DNA from: Helicoverpa zea
Lineage: Eukaryota; Arthropoda; Insecta; Lepidoptera; Noctuidae
DNA: 64,000 bases
Direction of reading: 5' to 3'
NCBI RefSeq assembly: GCF_022581195.2
Contig: NC_061456.1
Coordinates: 6,388,501-6,452,500 of the forward strand
The notes below the pieces were generated by a model, which had not been told where the DNA came from, did no database searches, and was given only the letters and a program-made list of their open reading frames with translations. This document shows, in pieces, positions 41,117-53,800 of the stretch (positions are counted from its first letter, which is position 1; every line of letters begins with the position of its first letter). A program made the position numbers and the translations under genes.

Positions 41117-41130
41117 GTTGCCGTGACAAC
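41117..41130. promoter_or_regulatory. X-box (RFX binding site) upstream of PIERCE gene
   Basis: GTTGCCGTGACAAC fits the RYYNYY-N(1-3)-RRNRAC X-box consensus at every fixed position and differs from the symmetric optimum GTTGCCATGGCAAC at two bases. It lies 101 bases upstream of the PIERCE start codon in the divergent interval shared with TBC1D30. RFX factors drive ciliary genes in animals, so the site suits a ciliary structural gene. Binding itself is inferred. Confidence 0.7.
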
Positions 41131-41141
41131 TTGACACAGTT

Positions 41142-41156
41142 ATTTTCCTTAGCAAC
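41142..41156. promoter_or_regulatory. Second, weaker X-box-like site
   Basis: ATTTTC, a three-base spacer and AGCAAC fit the X-box consensus loosely, with one good half-site (AGCAAC). It lies 12 bases beyond the stronger site. Paired RFX sites are known in some ciliary promoters, but this left half is poor and could be chance. Confidence 0.35.
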
Positions 41157-41657
41157 GTAATTATATTGTTCTTTGCTATTTTTAAATTGAAAATATCCAA
41201 AATTTTAATTTATTATTTAGGTCGTCAATATAAGATTCTTCGGAGACAATTAAATAGTTAAACTGACTCTGGGAATTGCTTACTTTTTAATGGGCACAAT
41301 ATAAGTACCATTACCTAGGCATTAAAATTCAAGGGTTTTTTCCAATAATTAAGTCGGATTTCAAAAAACAAGTAGCTTTATCAAACTCGGTACTTAAAAT
41401 ATACGGCTTAACGCACACTGAACAAATGAACTATTGTTTACCGATTGCGAAATAAAAAATTAGGTTTAGAGTATAATGTACCGCTAGGCACAGACCACCA
41501 ATGAACCAATATGATATCGTTGTTATATCTATACGGATAACACTGTTTATTGCTACTACTGAAAGTACATAATCCTTTAAGTAGGTACTTCGCGTAATGG
41601 TTTCGCACATATGTTTTCGTATGCTCTACAAGTCTACATAAATAATGTTCAGGTACC

Positions 41658-41665
41658 TCCTAGAT
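41658..41665. repeat. Left 8-bp target-site duplication of the hAT element
   Basis: TCCTAGAT directly abuts the left terminus and is repeated without change at 44485-44492 directly after the right terminus. Eight bases is the standard hAT duplication length; lack of any mismatch points to a recent insertion. Confidence 0.92.
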
Positions 41666-44484
41666 CAGGGGTGGCCAACAGGTCGATCGCGATCGACCGG
41701 TCGATCGCGACTGTTAGTCCAGTCGATCGTGGCAAGGGAAAAAAATGTAAATACCTACGAAGACCAAACTGCCTATAATTTTTCAATCGCGGTTCCGTCA
41801 CTGTATTTACGTATCCTCTATTCTACATCTGTAATACGTACGTCTTTTGTTTTCGTTACGCGATGACCAATAATCGGGAAGCGTGTGGGATACGGGGGAG
41901 GGGCGGGTGTCAATCCGTTCCGTGTCATGTCTCAGTCTGTCAGTTGTCATTGACGACCGAAACTACCGGGGTTACGAAGTTTCGAGGATTACCGATGTAA
42001 ATTACGACTAGACTTTGTATCACGCGCACCTTATTGTTGTTTACATACATTATGGATAAGTGGTTGAAAAGAAACGCTGAAGGAACATCAAATGAGGAAA
42101 GAAATGCTTCGGAAGGTTCATCAAATAAAGTAAGTTAATATTTTTGATATTGTTACTAGGTATAGCAAACGTTCTCTCAATATGCCTTCTATACTACAAG
42201 TAGTACGAAATTTACTTTCAAAATAAGCAAATACAAATAATAAAGCCGATCGTTGGCGAACATTGAGTGATACCTACGTGCCGCGATATGTCATTGACCT
42301 CCCAAGCGCTTCACGAAGATTTCGCGCCCATATTTCAAATTTCTTGAAGTGTATTCTAACATTAGGAAATTAATTCTTATTAAATTGGATATTTTTACTT
42401 TTGTTATTATACAAATAATGTTCCTAATATTGTAATTTAATTTATTGCAGATTCTTGATAAATGTGCTCCAAAGAAATCAAAAACTTATCACTTTCACCA
42501 AGAATGGGAATTGGACTACTTCTTTACTATGGTGAATGGAAACTGTTGCTGCCTAATATGTAATACATCCCTGGCAATACCCAAAAAAGGAAATTTAGAG
42601 CGACATTTTAACACAATGCATAGTAAATATCAGACTGATTTTCCACCTAACAGCGAAATAAGAAAGAGCAAATTGCAATCATTAAAATTGCAATTAAAAG
42701 TCCAAGAAAACATGTTTTCTGGGCCTATTGAGCAAAGTAAAGCTGCAACTGAAGCTTCTTTCCAAGTAAGCTACAGAATTGCACAAAAGTGCAAACCTTT
42801 TTCCGATGGAGAATACATCAAGGAAATCTTCGAAGAAGTCTCAGATTCGCTGTTCGTGAATTTCAAAAATAAAAACGAAATTAAAAAAGCTGTTCATGGT
42901 TTACAGCTGTCTCGAAATACTGTGATGCGCCGTATAGAAACAATAAGTAAAAACTTAAACGAACAACTACAAAAAGATATCGACCTCTGTGTTGCTTTTT
43001 CGCTTCAATTTGACGAGTCAACAGATGTCACTGATACAGCACAATTACTTGTTTTTATCCGAATGGTCTTCGAAGATTTCTCGACCAAAGAAGAACTGTT
43101 AAGCATGATTTCCTTAAAAGAAAAAACTCGTGGTTTTGATATATTCACGGCATTCAAAGCATATATTAGCCAGATTAAGCTACCCTTGTATAAACTCGTA
43201 TCAATGACAACTGATGGAGCTCCTGCAATGACAGGTATTCATAATGGTTTTATTGCTCTTTGTCATAAAGACGAAGATTTTCCAGACTTCATTAGCTACC
43301 ACTGCATAATTCACCAACAAGTACTGGCTAGTAAGAGATTAAATACGAAACATGTGATGGATATTTCTTTTAAAATTGTAAATTCAATTAAGGGAAAATC
43401 CCTCCAAAGGCGGCTCTTTAAACAGCAATTACATGAGAAGGAACCAGAATTGGTATTGCACACTGACGTAAGGTGGTTGAGTCGAAGCAAGTTTTTGCAA
43501 AGGTTTCGAGATCTATTGGACGAAATAATCAAATTTCTTGATGAAAGGGGTGATGATTATCGGCAACTGCGTGATTTAGACTGGCAATGTGACTTAGCTT
43601 TTTTGGCAGATTTTACTGGAAAATTGAGTACATTAAATCTTAATTTACAAGGCAAGAACAAAACATTAACAGAAATGATGAGTTCTATTGCAGCATTTCA
43701 AAGTCAAGCAGTGTCTATGATAGTTGACATAGAGAAGAAAAGATTTGAACAATTTGTAAACATTAAGGATCATATGGAAAAACATCCTACCTACAATTTC
43801 ATTTCTGAAAAGTACACGACAGAAATTAGGGCAGTGGTAGCAGACTTCGAAATTCGCTTTAGTGATTTCAGAAAAATAGAGAAGTTGGTTCTATTTGTCA
43901 GTTATCCATTTAATGACTCCATTGATCATAATAATATCTATGAATTGGCTACAAAATTTGCAGATACATTTCAAATGGAGCACAAGATGTTACAAAACGA
44001 AATTATTACTCTGCGCTGCGACATAGTTTTAAAAGCAAGGTCAACCTCAGGTCTAGATTTCTGGGCGTTGGTTTCCAACGAAAAATATCCAAATTTGAAG
44101 AAATGTGTTGAACAACTTCATTCGTGTTTTGGTTCAACATATTTATGTGAGTCAGCATTTTCCTACTTAAAACAAACTAAAAATAAACATCGTTCACGCT
44201 TGACAGACGCTCATACACTAGATTCCTTAAGGTTGGCTATTTCCAACTACAAACCCGATTATGCTAAACTAGTGGAAGATACTCAGTCGCAATGCTCACA
44301 CTAATATATAGATTTATTTTATCTCATTTAAGTTTTCTCTCTTAATAGAATAAAAAATACTACATGTTTGTGTATTGAACTCTGCTGTTTCATTTAAGGT
44401 TTCAAGAAGTATGTAACTGGTAGATCGCACAGGGTTTCATTGGTAGACAAGTGATCTTGGGTCTGATAAAGTTGGCCACCCCTG
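41666..44484 (+). mobile_element. Complete hAT DNA transposon, 2819 bp
   Basis: The element has perfect 14-bp terminal inverted repeats: CAGGGGTGGCCAAC at 41666-41679 and its reverse complement at 44471-44484, flanked by the 8-bp duplication TCCTAGAT. Just inside the left end is an 18-bp palindrome (41681-41698) followed by a second copy of its first 12 bases (from 41699), probable subterminal transposase sites. It carries one two-exon transposase gene without stops or frameshifts. Terminus sequence and transposase type place it near the Charlie/GTF2IRD2-related hAT group. It separates the PIERCE gene from TBC1D30. Confidence 0.93.
42052..44304 (+). CDS. hAT transposase (GTF2IRD2/ZBED-like), 643 aa
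   Basis: The transposase cuts and pastes its own element. Exon 1 (42052-42129) encodes MDKWLKRNAEG and ends at GTAAGT; exon 2 (42451-44304) follows TTTATTGCAG and stays in phase. A BED-type zinc finger lies near residues 60-83 (C-x2-C ... H-x4-H, within CCLICN and ERHFNTMH). The RNase-H-like core shows FDESTD near residue 214 and TTDGAPAMTG near 281, then YHCIIHQQ and the RWLSRSKFLQRF signature. The C-terminal hAT dimerisation region contains CFGSTYLCESAFSYLK and SRLTDAHTLDSLRLA. Length is normal for the family. The frame is fully open, so the copy could be active; whether it is expressed cannot be told. An alternative reading as a domesticated host gene is unlikely because perfect inverted repeats and target duplication remain. 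Confidence 0.93.
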
Positions 44485-44492
44485 TCCTAGAT

Positions 44493-44890
44493 TATTGAAA
44501 TGTCAACATTTATTTTGAAATTACCAGTGTCTGGTAACCTTAAGCTCATTGGGCATGCATCCGAATGAATATATTAGTCGTTATCAGCACTATCGGGAGC
44601 TAACCGACACTAAACGAGTGGGTGACTATCGCGCCTCCTGCCACCACGCTGCGTCACTTACGACACAGCTCAGCAATCGCACACATTTTAAACTTTAATT
44701 ACCAAACAGTTCTAAACTTCACAAGTGTCACCAAAGAGAACCCTAAACAAGTTTGATTAAAAAAAATCTTACAGAGCCAAAGACGTGTTGATCTTAAAAA
44801 AAAATACTGTCAGACAACGTCATAACATAACAACTTTAAACAAGCCGTGAAAATAACAATCATTATCCATAAGTATAAATCAAATAAACA
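44493..44890. promoter_or_regulatory. 5' flank of TBC1D30 long form
   Basis: About 400 bases between the transposon scar and the first TBC1D30 start codon. It includes a GC-richer stretch near 44610-44670 that may hold the core promoter. No X-box of quality was seen on this side. A TAA in frame two codons before the ATG at 44891 supports that start. Confidence 0.35.
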
Positions 44891-47800
44891 ATGCAAACGA
44901 TAAGTGCCCAGCAACCTATTAATCTGAAAGTCGTGAGGTTCGAATTGGATTTTTCCGCCCTGGTAAATGAAAAACCGCGTCCTGAGAAGAAAACCAAGAA
45001 AATTAGGATACCGAAGATCAATAACAAAAAGCAATCTCCGATACCGCCTCCGCCTTTGATAAAGAATACTCCGCAGGTAAGCTACTGCTACTTTAACATA
45101 AAGGAAAATTTGGTAATACCTACGTCGAAACTCGGAATGGAATGGACTTTATAAATTCTCGACGTCAGGGTATTGTATTCTCTGACAGCACTTCGACCTA
45201 TAACCGTTATATACCTATCGCTATCTCATGAAGCACAAATGCGTACCTACCTCCTTAACTCTTTCACTTTAACGTAATTTATGTTTAGAAATAAGTATCC
45301 AATAAATAAAGTATATGTACGCTTTAGGATATGCTTTTTTGACCTACATACTTACTAAAGTGGCACCATTAATGATTTGAATAAAAGTTATGTCACCAAT
45401 CTTCAACTAATTTCTGAATCTTGTTACTTAGTTGGTGATTTCTTGTATGACTGGAAATGTGGAAATACATATTTATTTTTAATTTTATACAGAAACGAGG
45501 GGTCAAAGATCTAGTAGAAGATTTGCTTGACGAATTATATTCGAATCAAAGAGACTGGAGTGGTAACAGTGGAATCGATTGTAGTCATGGGTAAGAGCAC
45601 AGATTACTTAATAATTACTAGTAAGAGTTTCAACATCAGTTCAGTTCAATACCTATCGAATGTTATGGATAAACTGAAAAACTTACAATACATATAATGC
45701 AGTTTTCATAAAAGAGGTAAGCAGAGAAATTATTCATAAATATAACGATGTGAAACCCCCACCAGATATCTAAAACAAATAAAGCCAGAGTGACCTTAGA
45801 GCCATTACAAAATGCGAATACTATTCAAGTTGTAGACGCGTCAATACGTTCGCGATAATAATTTATGATTTTATATCTAGTTCTACATCAGCATCCTTCA
45901 CTTCGTGTCAATCTAATTGTGGAGAGAAAACAGAAGCCATTGAGCGAAGCTATTTGGAAGCATTAGGTAAGAACACTTTCAATCAATCGCTTATCTTTGT
46001 TTATTTAATCAAAGTAATTTACATTGTGAACGGCTAGACACAAAAATTGAAAAATTCTAGATTTCAAGAACTTGGCTTTTAGCCAAAAACAATTTTTCTA
46101 GACCATTTCCGAAAGATTCTGTGATGTTTACAAATAAAGTTTCATTCTACTGAAATGTACTATGTAGCATCTTTCCTTCAATTTCATGAATGAGCACTCT
46201 CACATCGTTTTTAAGTTGACAGGTACCTAGGTTCTGTAGAGATGTAGTCCCTAGCGCGCCACGCGCTACAGTACCTGGTACCTATATGCTTAGTTAAAAA
46301 GTCATTTTGATAGAATTGTCATACAATTACAGATATTGATGACCTTTGGGAACAAAAGATCGAATGGGAAGAGAGACTGCAAATGGCAGGAGAGCGCCTG
46401 GCGAAAAAAGTTCGGGTACGAGATAGACTGCGAAGGCAGCAGAACAGACTCTGTGCAGCCTTCACCGTGCTCCTAAGACACATCAGTAAGCATTCAATGA
46501 AAAGGGAAATTGCTATCATATCATAAAGAAATAAGTAGTTATTTATGGAAAGTCTTGGATAACTTCGGAGGATTTGGTCATTTCTTGGACGTAAAATTGC
46601 CGTAGATAAGTTTTAAGAATGAAAATCTGAGCTTTATAAAACCGAAGGGTCAAAGCTATAGGTACTCGTCACAAGTTATCTCAAACCTGACGAAACAAAA
46701 TTTCATGATGTCATTACTCAATCAGTTAACTCTGTGACATGTGACGCTTCATGATCGATATAATGGCTATTATATCATCATATCGATATACAATAGCTTA
46801 ACGACCAAAATGATAAACGAGTTAAAATGGCGTAATGTCAATATTTTCTGAAAATTAATTGCCAGTTAATGTCCGTAAAAGGCCTCCATCACACGGTAAA
46901 TCAAATTTCTATCTAACTCCAAATGGGTAAAGCATCTTCTTCACGAGCAAATTGTTTAACAACTACCTAATGGCGGTGTCCTAAAAGCTTTGTACAATTT
47001 TCGCTAAACAATGAATTGTTTCTGAATTAACATTTCCAATGTAACATTTATAAGCCTTATTCATAGATAGCCGGTATTACTATTTCATTCATGGGACTTA
47101 AAATAGATTCACGCATATCAAAGCTAACTTTACAGGGTATGAGGTGCTTTCCCGTCTATCTGTTTCCGAAACTGACGTACACAGCGGCGCTCAATCGATA
47201 CGCAACGCACACAGACAACTGGCCGGGGTCCCTTTGCGCATGCCCGCTGGCTTGTACTATGAAACACTGTCACAAAACAACATGACAAGGGTCTTTTTTC
47301 CCTCTGAGCATACAAGCAGTGTGTACTACCGTAAACTAAAATCTTATTCAGTTCAGTGGTACGAGGTTGGAAGCCCCGTCGCTTCGTTTCACGACTTTCC
47401 CAGTAAACATCACATCAGCTGGTCGACTACGCAGTCTCAAATGCTCTCGAGAAATGGCTCATAATTTTTCAATATTTCGGTCTAAGTCATTGGAATCGAA
47501 ACGCAAAATAGCTGGTAATGTCGGTTCTTAGCGCTGGGATGTCGTGCCCGTACCCACCTGCAGTGCTACTGCATAGACTTAAGCTGTCAGGTCGTTAACT
47601 TAGTGCTTAGTGCAGTTGTGAAGATATGCGTTTATTGTCAAATGTGTTCCACTTACAAGACAGATGAGTGCACTCCTAAACTCTCTGAGGAGCTTGGCAG
47701 GTGCATCGAAGCCCGGCTCAGGTACGTCGATTCATTTATTTCACTTATATGTGTTGATTAAGAAAGTATCCTTAGGAAACCCTTGAAGTACTGCGTTTGT

Positions 47801-50800
47801 AATCTTTGTCATAGTTACGTCTGTGATTGATTGTGATTCGTTTTTATGTTTAAATACTGATTTCCAAATCAATGTTATTTCTTTATTACGTTAGTTGAAT
47901 GTAATAATCATAAACCTAACAGACACTCCTTCTTTATTGTCTGAACCAAATTACTTTATTATGTAAATGTGTAGTTTCGTATCAGTCATTGGCGACTCTT
48001 GCGAAATTATCCTGATTGTTTCCATGAAAACATCAGTGGATAGCTAAATAGTTTCCATTTGATATTTATATAATGTTATGAAGGTGTCAAACCTAACCTA
48101 TATTCATTGATATACGACTCCAATAGATTGGATACAAAATAAGGATATCTAAAAGATAAGTAATATTTGGATAAAAGACCTACATAATGTGTTCAAGATA
48201 GTAAATTATTGTATCAGAATCGGTTTTAAACTCATAGTGTACCTAATCCAATTCTGCACGAAGAAAGATATAAAAATAGCATGTGTGAAATGTAACTTAA
48301 ATCGATACTTTTTTGTAAACAAACTCATACAGGGCTTTTGCATCAGGCGTTTGTAATTTGTTTCCCAATCTCCTAAATATAAATAGATGATTGAATCAAA
48401 AATGGTAAGCGAGTTGCTCAAATCGCAATATTAATGCCAGATAACATTTCAGTTAGGTAATTGAGTTATGTTATGCTCGACCTATCAGTGATTTTTATAA
48501 ACAGAAGTGATATAAGATAGATTAAAATAAGCGTGTACGGGAATATTGCCAAGTCCCTGCAAGAGCTAAGGATAGATTTATTGAAAGAATCCTTCTCAAC
48601 AAAAATTCAAATTCCAAAAATGTATCAAGGATACACATAAGATTGTCAGAGAAGTCGTTGAATTTCACAGATGTTAAGATTCAGTAAGCAGCATAGAAGA
48701 AGGTATTTCGTGATCTTTATGTGAGAGTGTGAGACCTTATTTTGTGGTAGGAAATCATCTAACTCTTATTGACTAAAGCCCATCGTGTTCCTTCTGGAGC
48801 CCGTTATTTACCCCGGCCATGGTAACTCTTTCAAACAATCCCGTAGCCCCGGCAGGCTTCAGCACTAAGGGGCCGACGAATTTTGTTTTTTTTTTTTGTA
48901 GCCAACATAAAATTAGCCTATAAAAATTATTTAATACATTAACATTAGCATTTTTGGTGTAAAGCGGGCGAGAGTGGCGCTCGTTTCGGTGTGACCCCCG
49001 GCGGGGGCGAGGGCCCGGGCGAGGGCGGGTACGCGGAGTGGCTGCATGCGATGCGCCTGGTCGCGCGTCTCCCAGCCGGCGTACCCCAACACTTCCGCAG
49101 AAAGGTAACCACTAGGCATGTCAACAAGTCAGGAGATTATAGAGGGCTTTTGATTTGCTGAGATCCTAGAGAAAACTTAAAAGACTTTGCAGCTACTGAG
49201 ATCTTAGAGAAAAACTTTTAGTTTAAGATTCTTAGTGTCACTCTTTATCGTCATTGCTGGAGGCACTATGAACAGAATTCATTGAGCCCTAAATCTCTAT
49301 ACTAGACTAGAATCTTTGAAGGACAAGTTTACCTACTATCAAACGAAGAATTGCTTCTGTAGAACGATATCCAACCTTCAATTCTTCACACGCTTCGGAA
49401 TCTTTCCCGCCGATTAGCTATCGACGAGACCCTCAACGATTCCCTACGAGGTGTATGGATTTTCATAAAAATAGCTCGGGTCACCGTCTATTGATGAATT
49501 CTGATATTACTATTAAGAAATAAATGTAGGTAGATGCTTTTGCTTTTATATCGAATAATGAAGCTCCAAATAGCAAATAACACATTCATAAATAAACTAA
49601 GTTATCCTAAAAATAAACAGTAACCTTTGTCTACTTGTTTTCACGAAATTACATTTCCGAAAGTTCCGAGAGATCACTGGTGTAGAACTTGTCGTTTTAC
49701 CTTTCGTAAATAAGTTAGCGCTGACGTCATTCTTATTTAGGTACATCCTCTCTTTCAAGATAACGTATATTCGTCGACTTTTAGGAAATTAACATAAGTA
49801 ATTAACTAGAAACTACAAAATCAAAATTAGTACCCCTAGTTGCCGCGTAGCGTTGTTCAGGCTTAGTTAAAAGATAACAATCTTTGTAACAAACCCATAA
49901 CGAGTGACACACACACAGACGAACTGTGTGTGTGTGGTTTTCATTCGCGATATTTGGTCGCATTGAGTGACCCTGGAAGTCATTTCCACTTATAATCCGA
50001 ACCAATTATAATCGTATAGATGGCTCTCGTAAGATTTATATCTGGAAATTCTGTTAGTGCTTTTGTGGCCTTTTCCCATTAATAATTTCTAGTTCATTTT
50101 GCCTAAATGTTTTTGTTTATTTGAAGACTTCACTTGAGTAAATTAATATGTACGTTTCACTAACAGCGCTGTCGTCGATCGTTCTGAAATAATAGCGGCT
50201 CTTGCTTTGTTCTCTAGGGACAAATCTATTAGGTTTCGCAGCTATTTTCTCTCTAGACGAATATGTACATAGTTGTCTGGATCCGTTTTGGTATTATTAT
50301 TTTCAGCAACTGGCATATTACTTAGTATGATTTAGTACAAGCTGTTGTATAAGGCTTTTCTCACATATATATAGTTTATCTCTCTTACACAACAAAATAA
50401 TCTCTAAGAACATAACATGACTATCATCATGTTGATCAACATGTTGATATAATGCCGCATCAACACGAAATAAACAAACTCTATATTTGAAAAATAGTAT
50501 TCAAATCATCGTTTTATTTACTACTATTCTTTGAAATATACACAGCTATGGCTAACACTGGCGGAGCGTCACTTAACGGCGAGGAATATAGACTGGCCGT
50601 CAGCGGAGCGCGGCTGTTTCCGCGGCACCGCACAGCCCGATGACACCGAGCTTGGCGCTCAAATACTGAAGGTATGTATATACATATGTATTATAGAAAC
50701 AAAATGCAATCGGATTCAATTTACGCCAGGAATAAACAAAGGTACATTTTCATAGGTTTAAATATGGAATGCCTTTGCTCCATGTTTATTTATAAGGAGG

Positions 50801-53800
50801 TTTACATACTCTTTGGCATATGCTCCTAACCCATAGGTAATTCCACTATTGATAAAACAAACAAGTACTTGTATGAAGCTACATAACAGCTAGCCGATAT
50901 AATTTCTCATATGATCCAGTAAATTGGATGTCCACACTAGATATGAAAGTAGATGGTTTTCTGAAGGTTATTGGAAGAGAAATGGCTTGTAAGAAATTAA
51001 TAAGGTTAGAAACAAGATATTCGCGGTACATTAACAAGAAATAGCTTGTGTATTTTTTCTTACTGAAACTTAATATTTTTCCAAGGATTTACATCGCACT
51101 GGATGTTCTCTATTCTGCGGCGCAGAAGGTCGAGAAAATCAGGCGATGCTTCGCAGAGTCTTGTTGGCATATGCAAGGTAACATTACTTTTCAGTGTTGA
51201 GCAGTACTATGACTTTATTACCATTCAAATAAGGTTGATAATGTTATTTTTATTCCATTTTTAGATGGAACAAAGATGTCGGTTACTGTCAAGGTTTCAA
51301 TATGTTAGCTGCAATCATATTAGAAGTTATGGACAAGTCGGAATCAGATTCACTAAAGGTAGAGTTGCAAATTATCCATATTCTGAACAGAATGAAAATG
51401 CATATCCATTTTTAAATGTTCTACAATTGTTAAAATTACTTCTTTAATTTTTTAGGTGATGATATACCTAGTGGAGGCGGTATTGCCCGAGGGCTACTTC
51501 GCAGATGATCTTCGCGGTTTGTCTGCGGACATGGCAGCGTTTAGAGACCTCCTCCGATTACGCCTACCCCGCCTCGCCCAACACATGGATCATCTACAAA
51601 GGATATCTGATGGTATTCTTACTTCTATATTAAAATTTGATTCTTAAAAAAAACTTTTAAAATTGACAACAAAGAAATAAAAACTATAAGAAGTTCTTTC
51701 AATAACTTGAGACTGGACGAATACAATACGAATAGCCGGTAGTAAAATTTTAATGTTATCTTTTGTTTGAAATTTTCATTGCAGGTGGTGGCGTGGAACC
51801 TCCTTTGCCCGACGTGTTTACTATGCAATGGTTCCTTACATTGTACGCGACGTGGTTACCGAGGGAGTTCTTGTTGAGGATATGGGACCTTGTTCTTTTA
51901 GATGGAAATGAAGTGCTACTTCTCACTGCGCTAGCTATATGGGACATGTTGCAGGAGTAAGTGTTTACTCTTTTCTATTTCTAAATCATGAAGTAATTGA
52001 CGCAACTACCTAAACTCGAATATACTACAAGATAGTTGTAGCATTTGAAGCATAGTTCAGAATGATACCATCACGGTAAACAATAACGCAATTCTTATTT
52101 TTATACTACTAAATTCAAATATAAAAATATTATGGCCGTTTTGCTCATAATTTAAAAATGATGTTTGTTGCAGTTTTATAAATAGGTAGACATGTATATG
52201 CAACTTTTCAAAGATAACATTCAAAATGATATGAAACGCATAATCGGATCGGCGACCACCCCCGCTTTCCTGATATCTATGCTATCTATATTAGAGTTAT
52301 GACCGATAAAGCGATAAAATGTAATATGGCTAATTTTTGCTTTAGTTAAGCTTAGATACGCCTACCCGTATAAATATATGCACATATAGTGACATACCTA
52401 TATGTATTCAGAACGTTATTTACAAGCATGCTAGGCAACTAAAAATTCTGCTAGGTATTTCTAGAATGACCTTGACTTGTAATATTCCTTTCCTTTGCAG
52501 CCGTATTCTATCAGCTCGTTCAGCAGACGAGTTCTACAGCTGCATGGGTGGCGGCGCTGGTGCAGTGTGGGAAGCTGGGGACGCTCTTGTGGCGAGGGTC
52601 GTGGCATTCGGCTCGGCACCTGAGCTGCCCCGACTGCGAAGTCTGCACAGATACCGTGTAGCACCACCAGCTCCGCCCACTTCGGCCCCCATATATCATC
52701 CACCTTTACATTCTGCTGTAGGTTCTATAGTTTTAGTTCTTTAATAAGCTGCTATGAAATTGATTAGCCTGTACCTTTTCTTGAGAGGAGTATGCTTGAA
52801 TTACGAGAAAGTTAAGACTATGTTTTGTATTCCAGATGCAGTCGATGACAAAACGAGGGCTTCGACTGTTTTATTCAGAAGATGAAGGTGATTCGAGTGA
52901 TGATGGCAACAAAATGGCATTAGCTACGGTAAGATTTATGGTTTAAAAGCCTTTAGTGTGTTATTGCTACCTGTATGTATTTAATTCGTTTATATTTGTA
53001 GTTCGTGCCTCGACGAGAAGACCGTATAGCAGCTGGGGATAGACTGTCATTAGATATTGGGGCCTTGAAACGTCAATACGCGCGTCTGCGAGAAAGGCAG
53101 AGACAAGCTCATGTAATCTTAGCAGCAGCTTGTGCTCGCCATGCAGCAGGTATAAGCCTAAATTAAGTACCGAAAGTTTCTACAGATTTTAATTTGAAAA
53201 ATATGCTATAATTGTATGTTATTTACAATTTCCAGTCGGCGTACCTACCTCACCAACATCACTTACGGTGAACAATCTACTCTTGGGCAAGAGTGCTCTC
53301 GTGAGTTCCAGAGGACGAAGACTTGGTCCACCTCCTGGAGCGGTACCACCGTCACGACAAACATCAACTTTAGATAAATCAGACCATCGCTCACGAGGAC
53401 ATTCGAATGAAACTATTAGTTGGAATGAAGAAAAAAGCCGTAAGACCCTCAGCAGACGCAATTCTGTTAAATGGAAAGATATTAAAAAGGATAAAACTAA
53501 ACAAAAAGAAAGAAAAGCGTCCATTGATTTAGATGAGGCTGGCGATGGTATTATTGTTTCTGAATTGGAAGCCAATCAAATGATTGCAACCGTGAGATCT
53601 CGTAGTTCAAGCGAAACCTCTTCTTACTCTTCACACAGTGCTTCTAGTACAGACACAAGTCTTTGTGATGAAAATGAACGAGGAAGTGATTCCGAACCTG
53701 AAATACCAGATGACAAGGAAAAGCAACTTGTTAATATTAAGAATAAGAATATTTCCTCCTCCCCAACTCTTAAACAAATCAAAAGCACCCATTCTCTGAA

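Noticed and set aside
42052..44304. A domesticated ZBED or GTF2IRD2-like host gene
   Set aside because: Perfect inverted termini and an exact 8-bp duplication surround it, so it is a transposon gene.
44891..46525. A separate short gene upstream of TBC1D30
   Set aside because: The LLDELYS and coil blocks match the N-terminal region of long TBC1D30 as I recall it, and the phase joins directly to exon 48965.
47616..47721. Reading the alternative TBC1D30 exon in the frame ...MCSTYKTDECTPKLSEELGRCIEARL
   Set aside because: It joins exon 46485 in phase but then needs a poor acceptor at 48974; the other frame uses the better acceptor at 48964 and reproduces the family order before the TBC domain.
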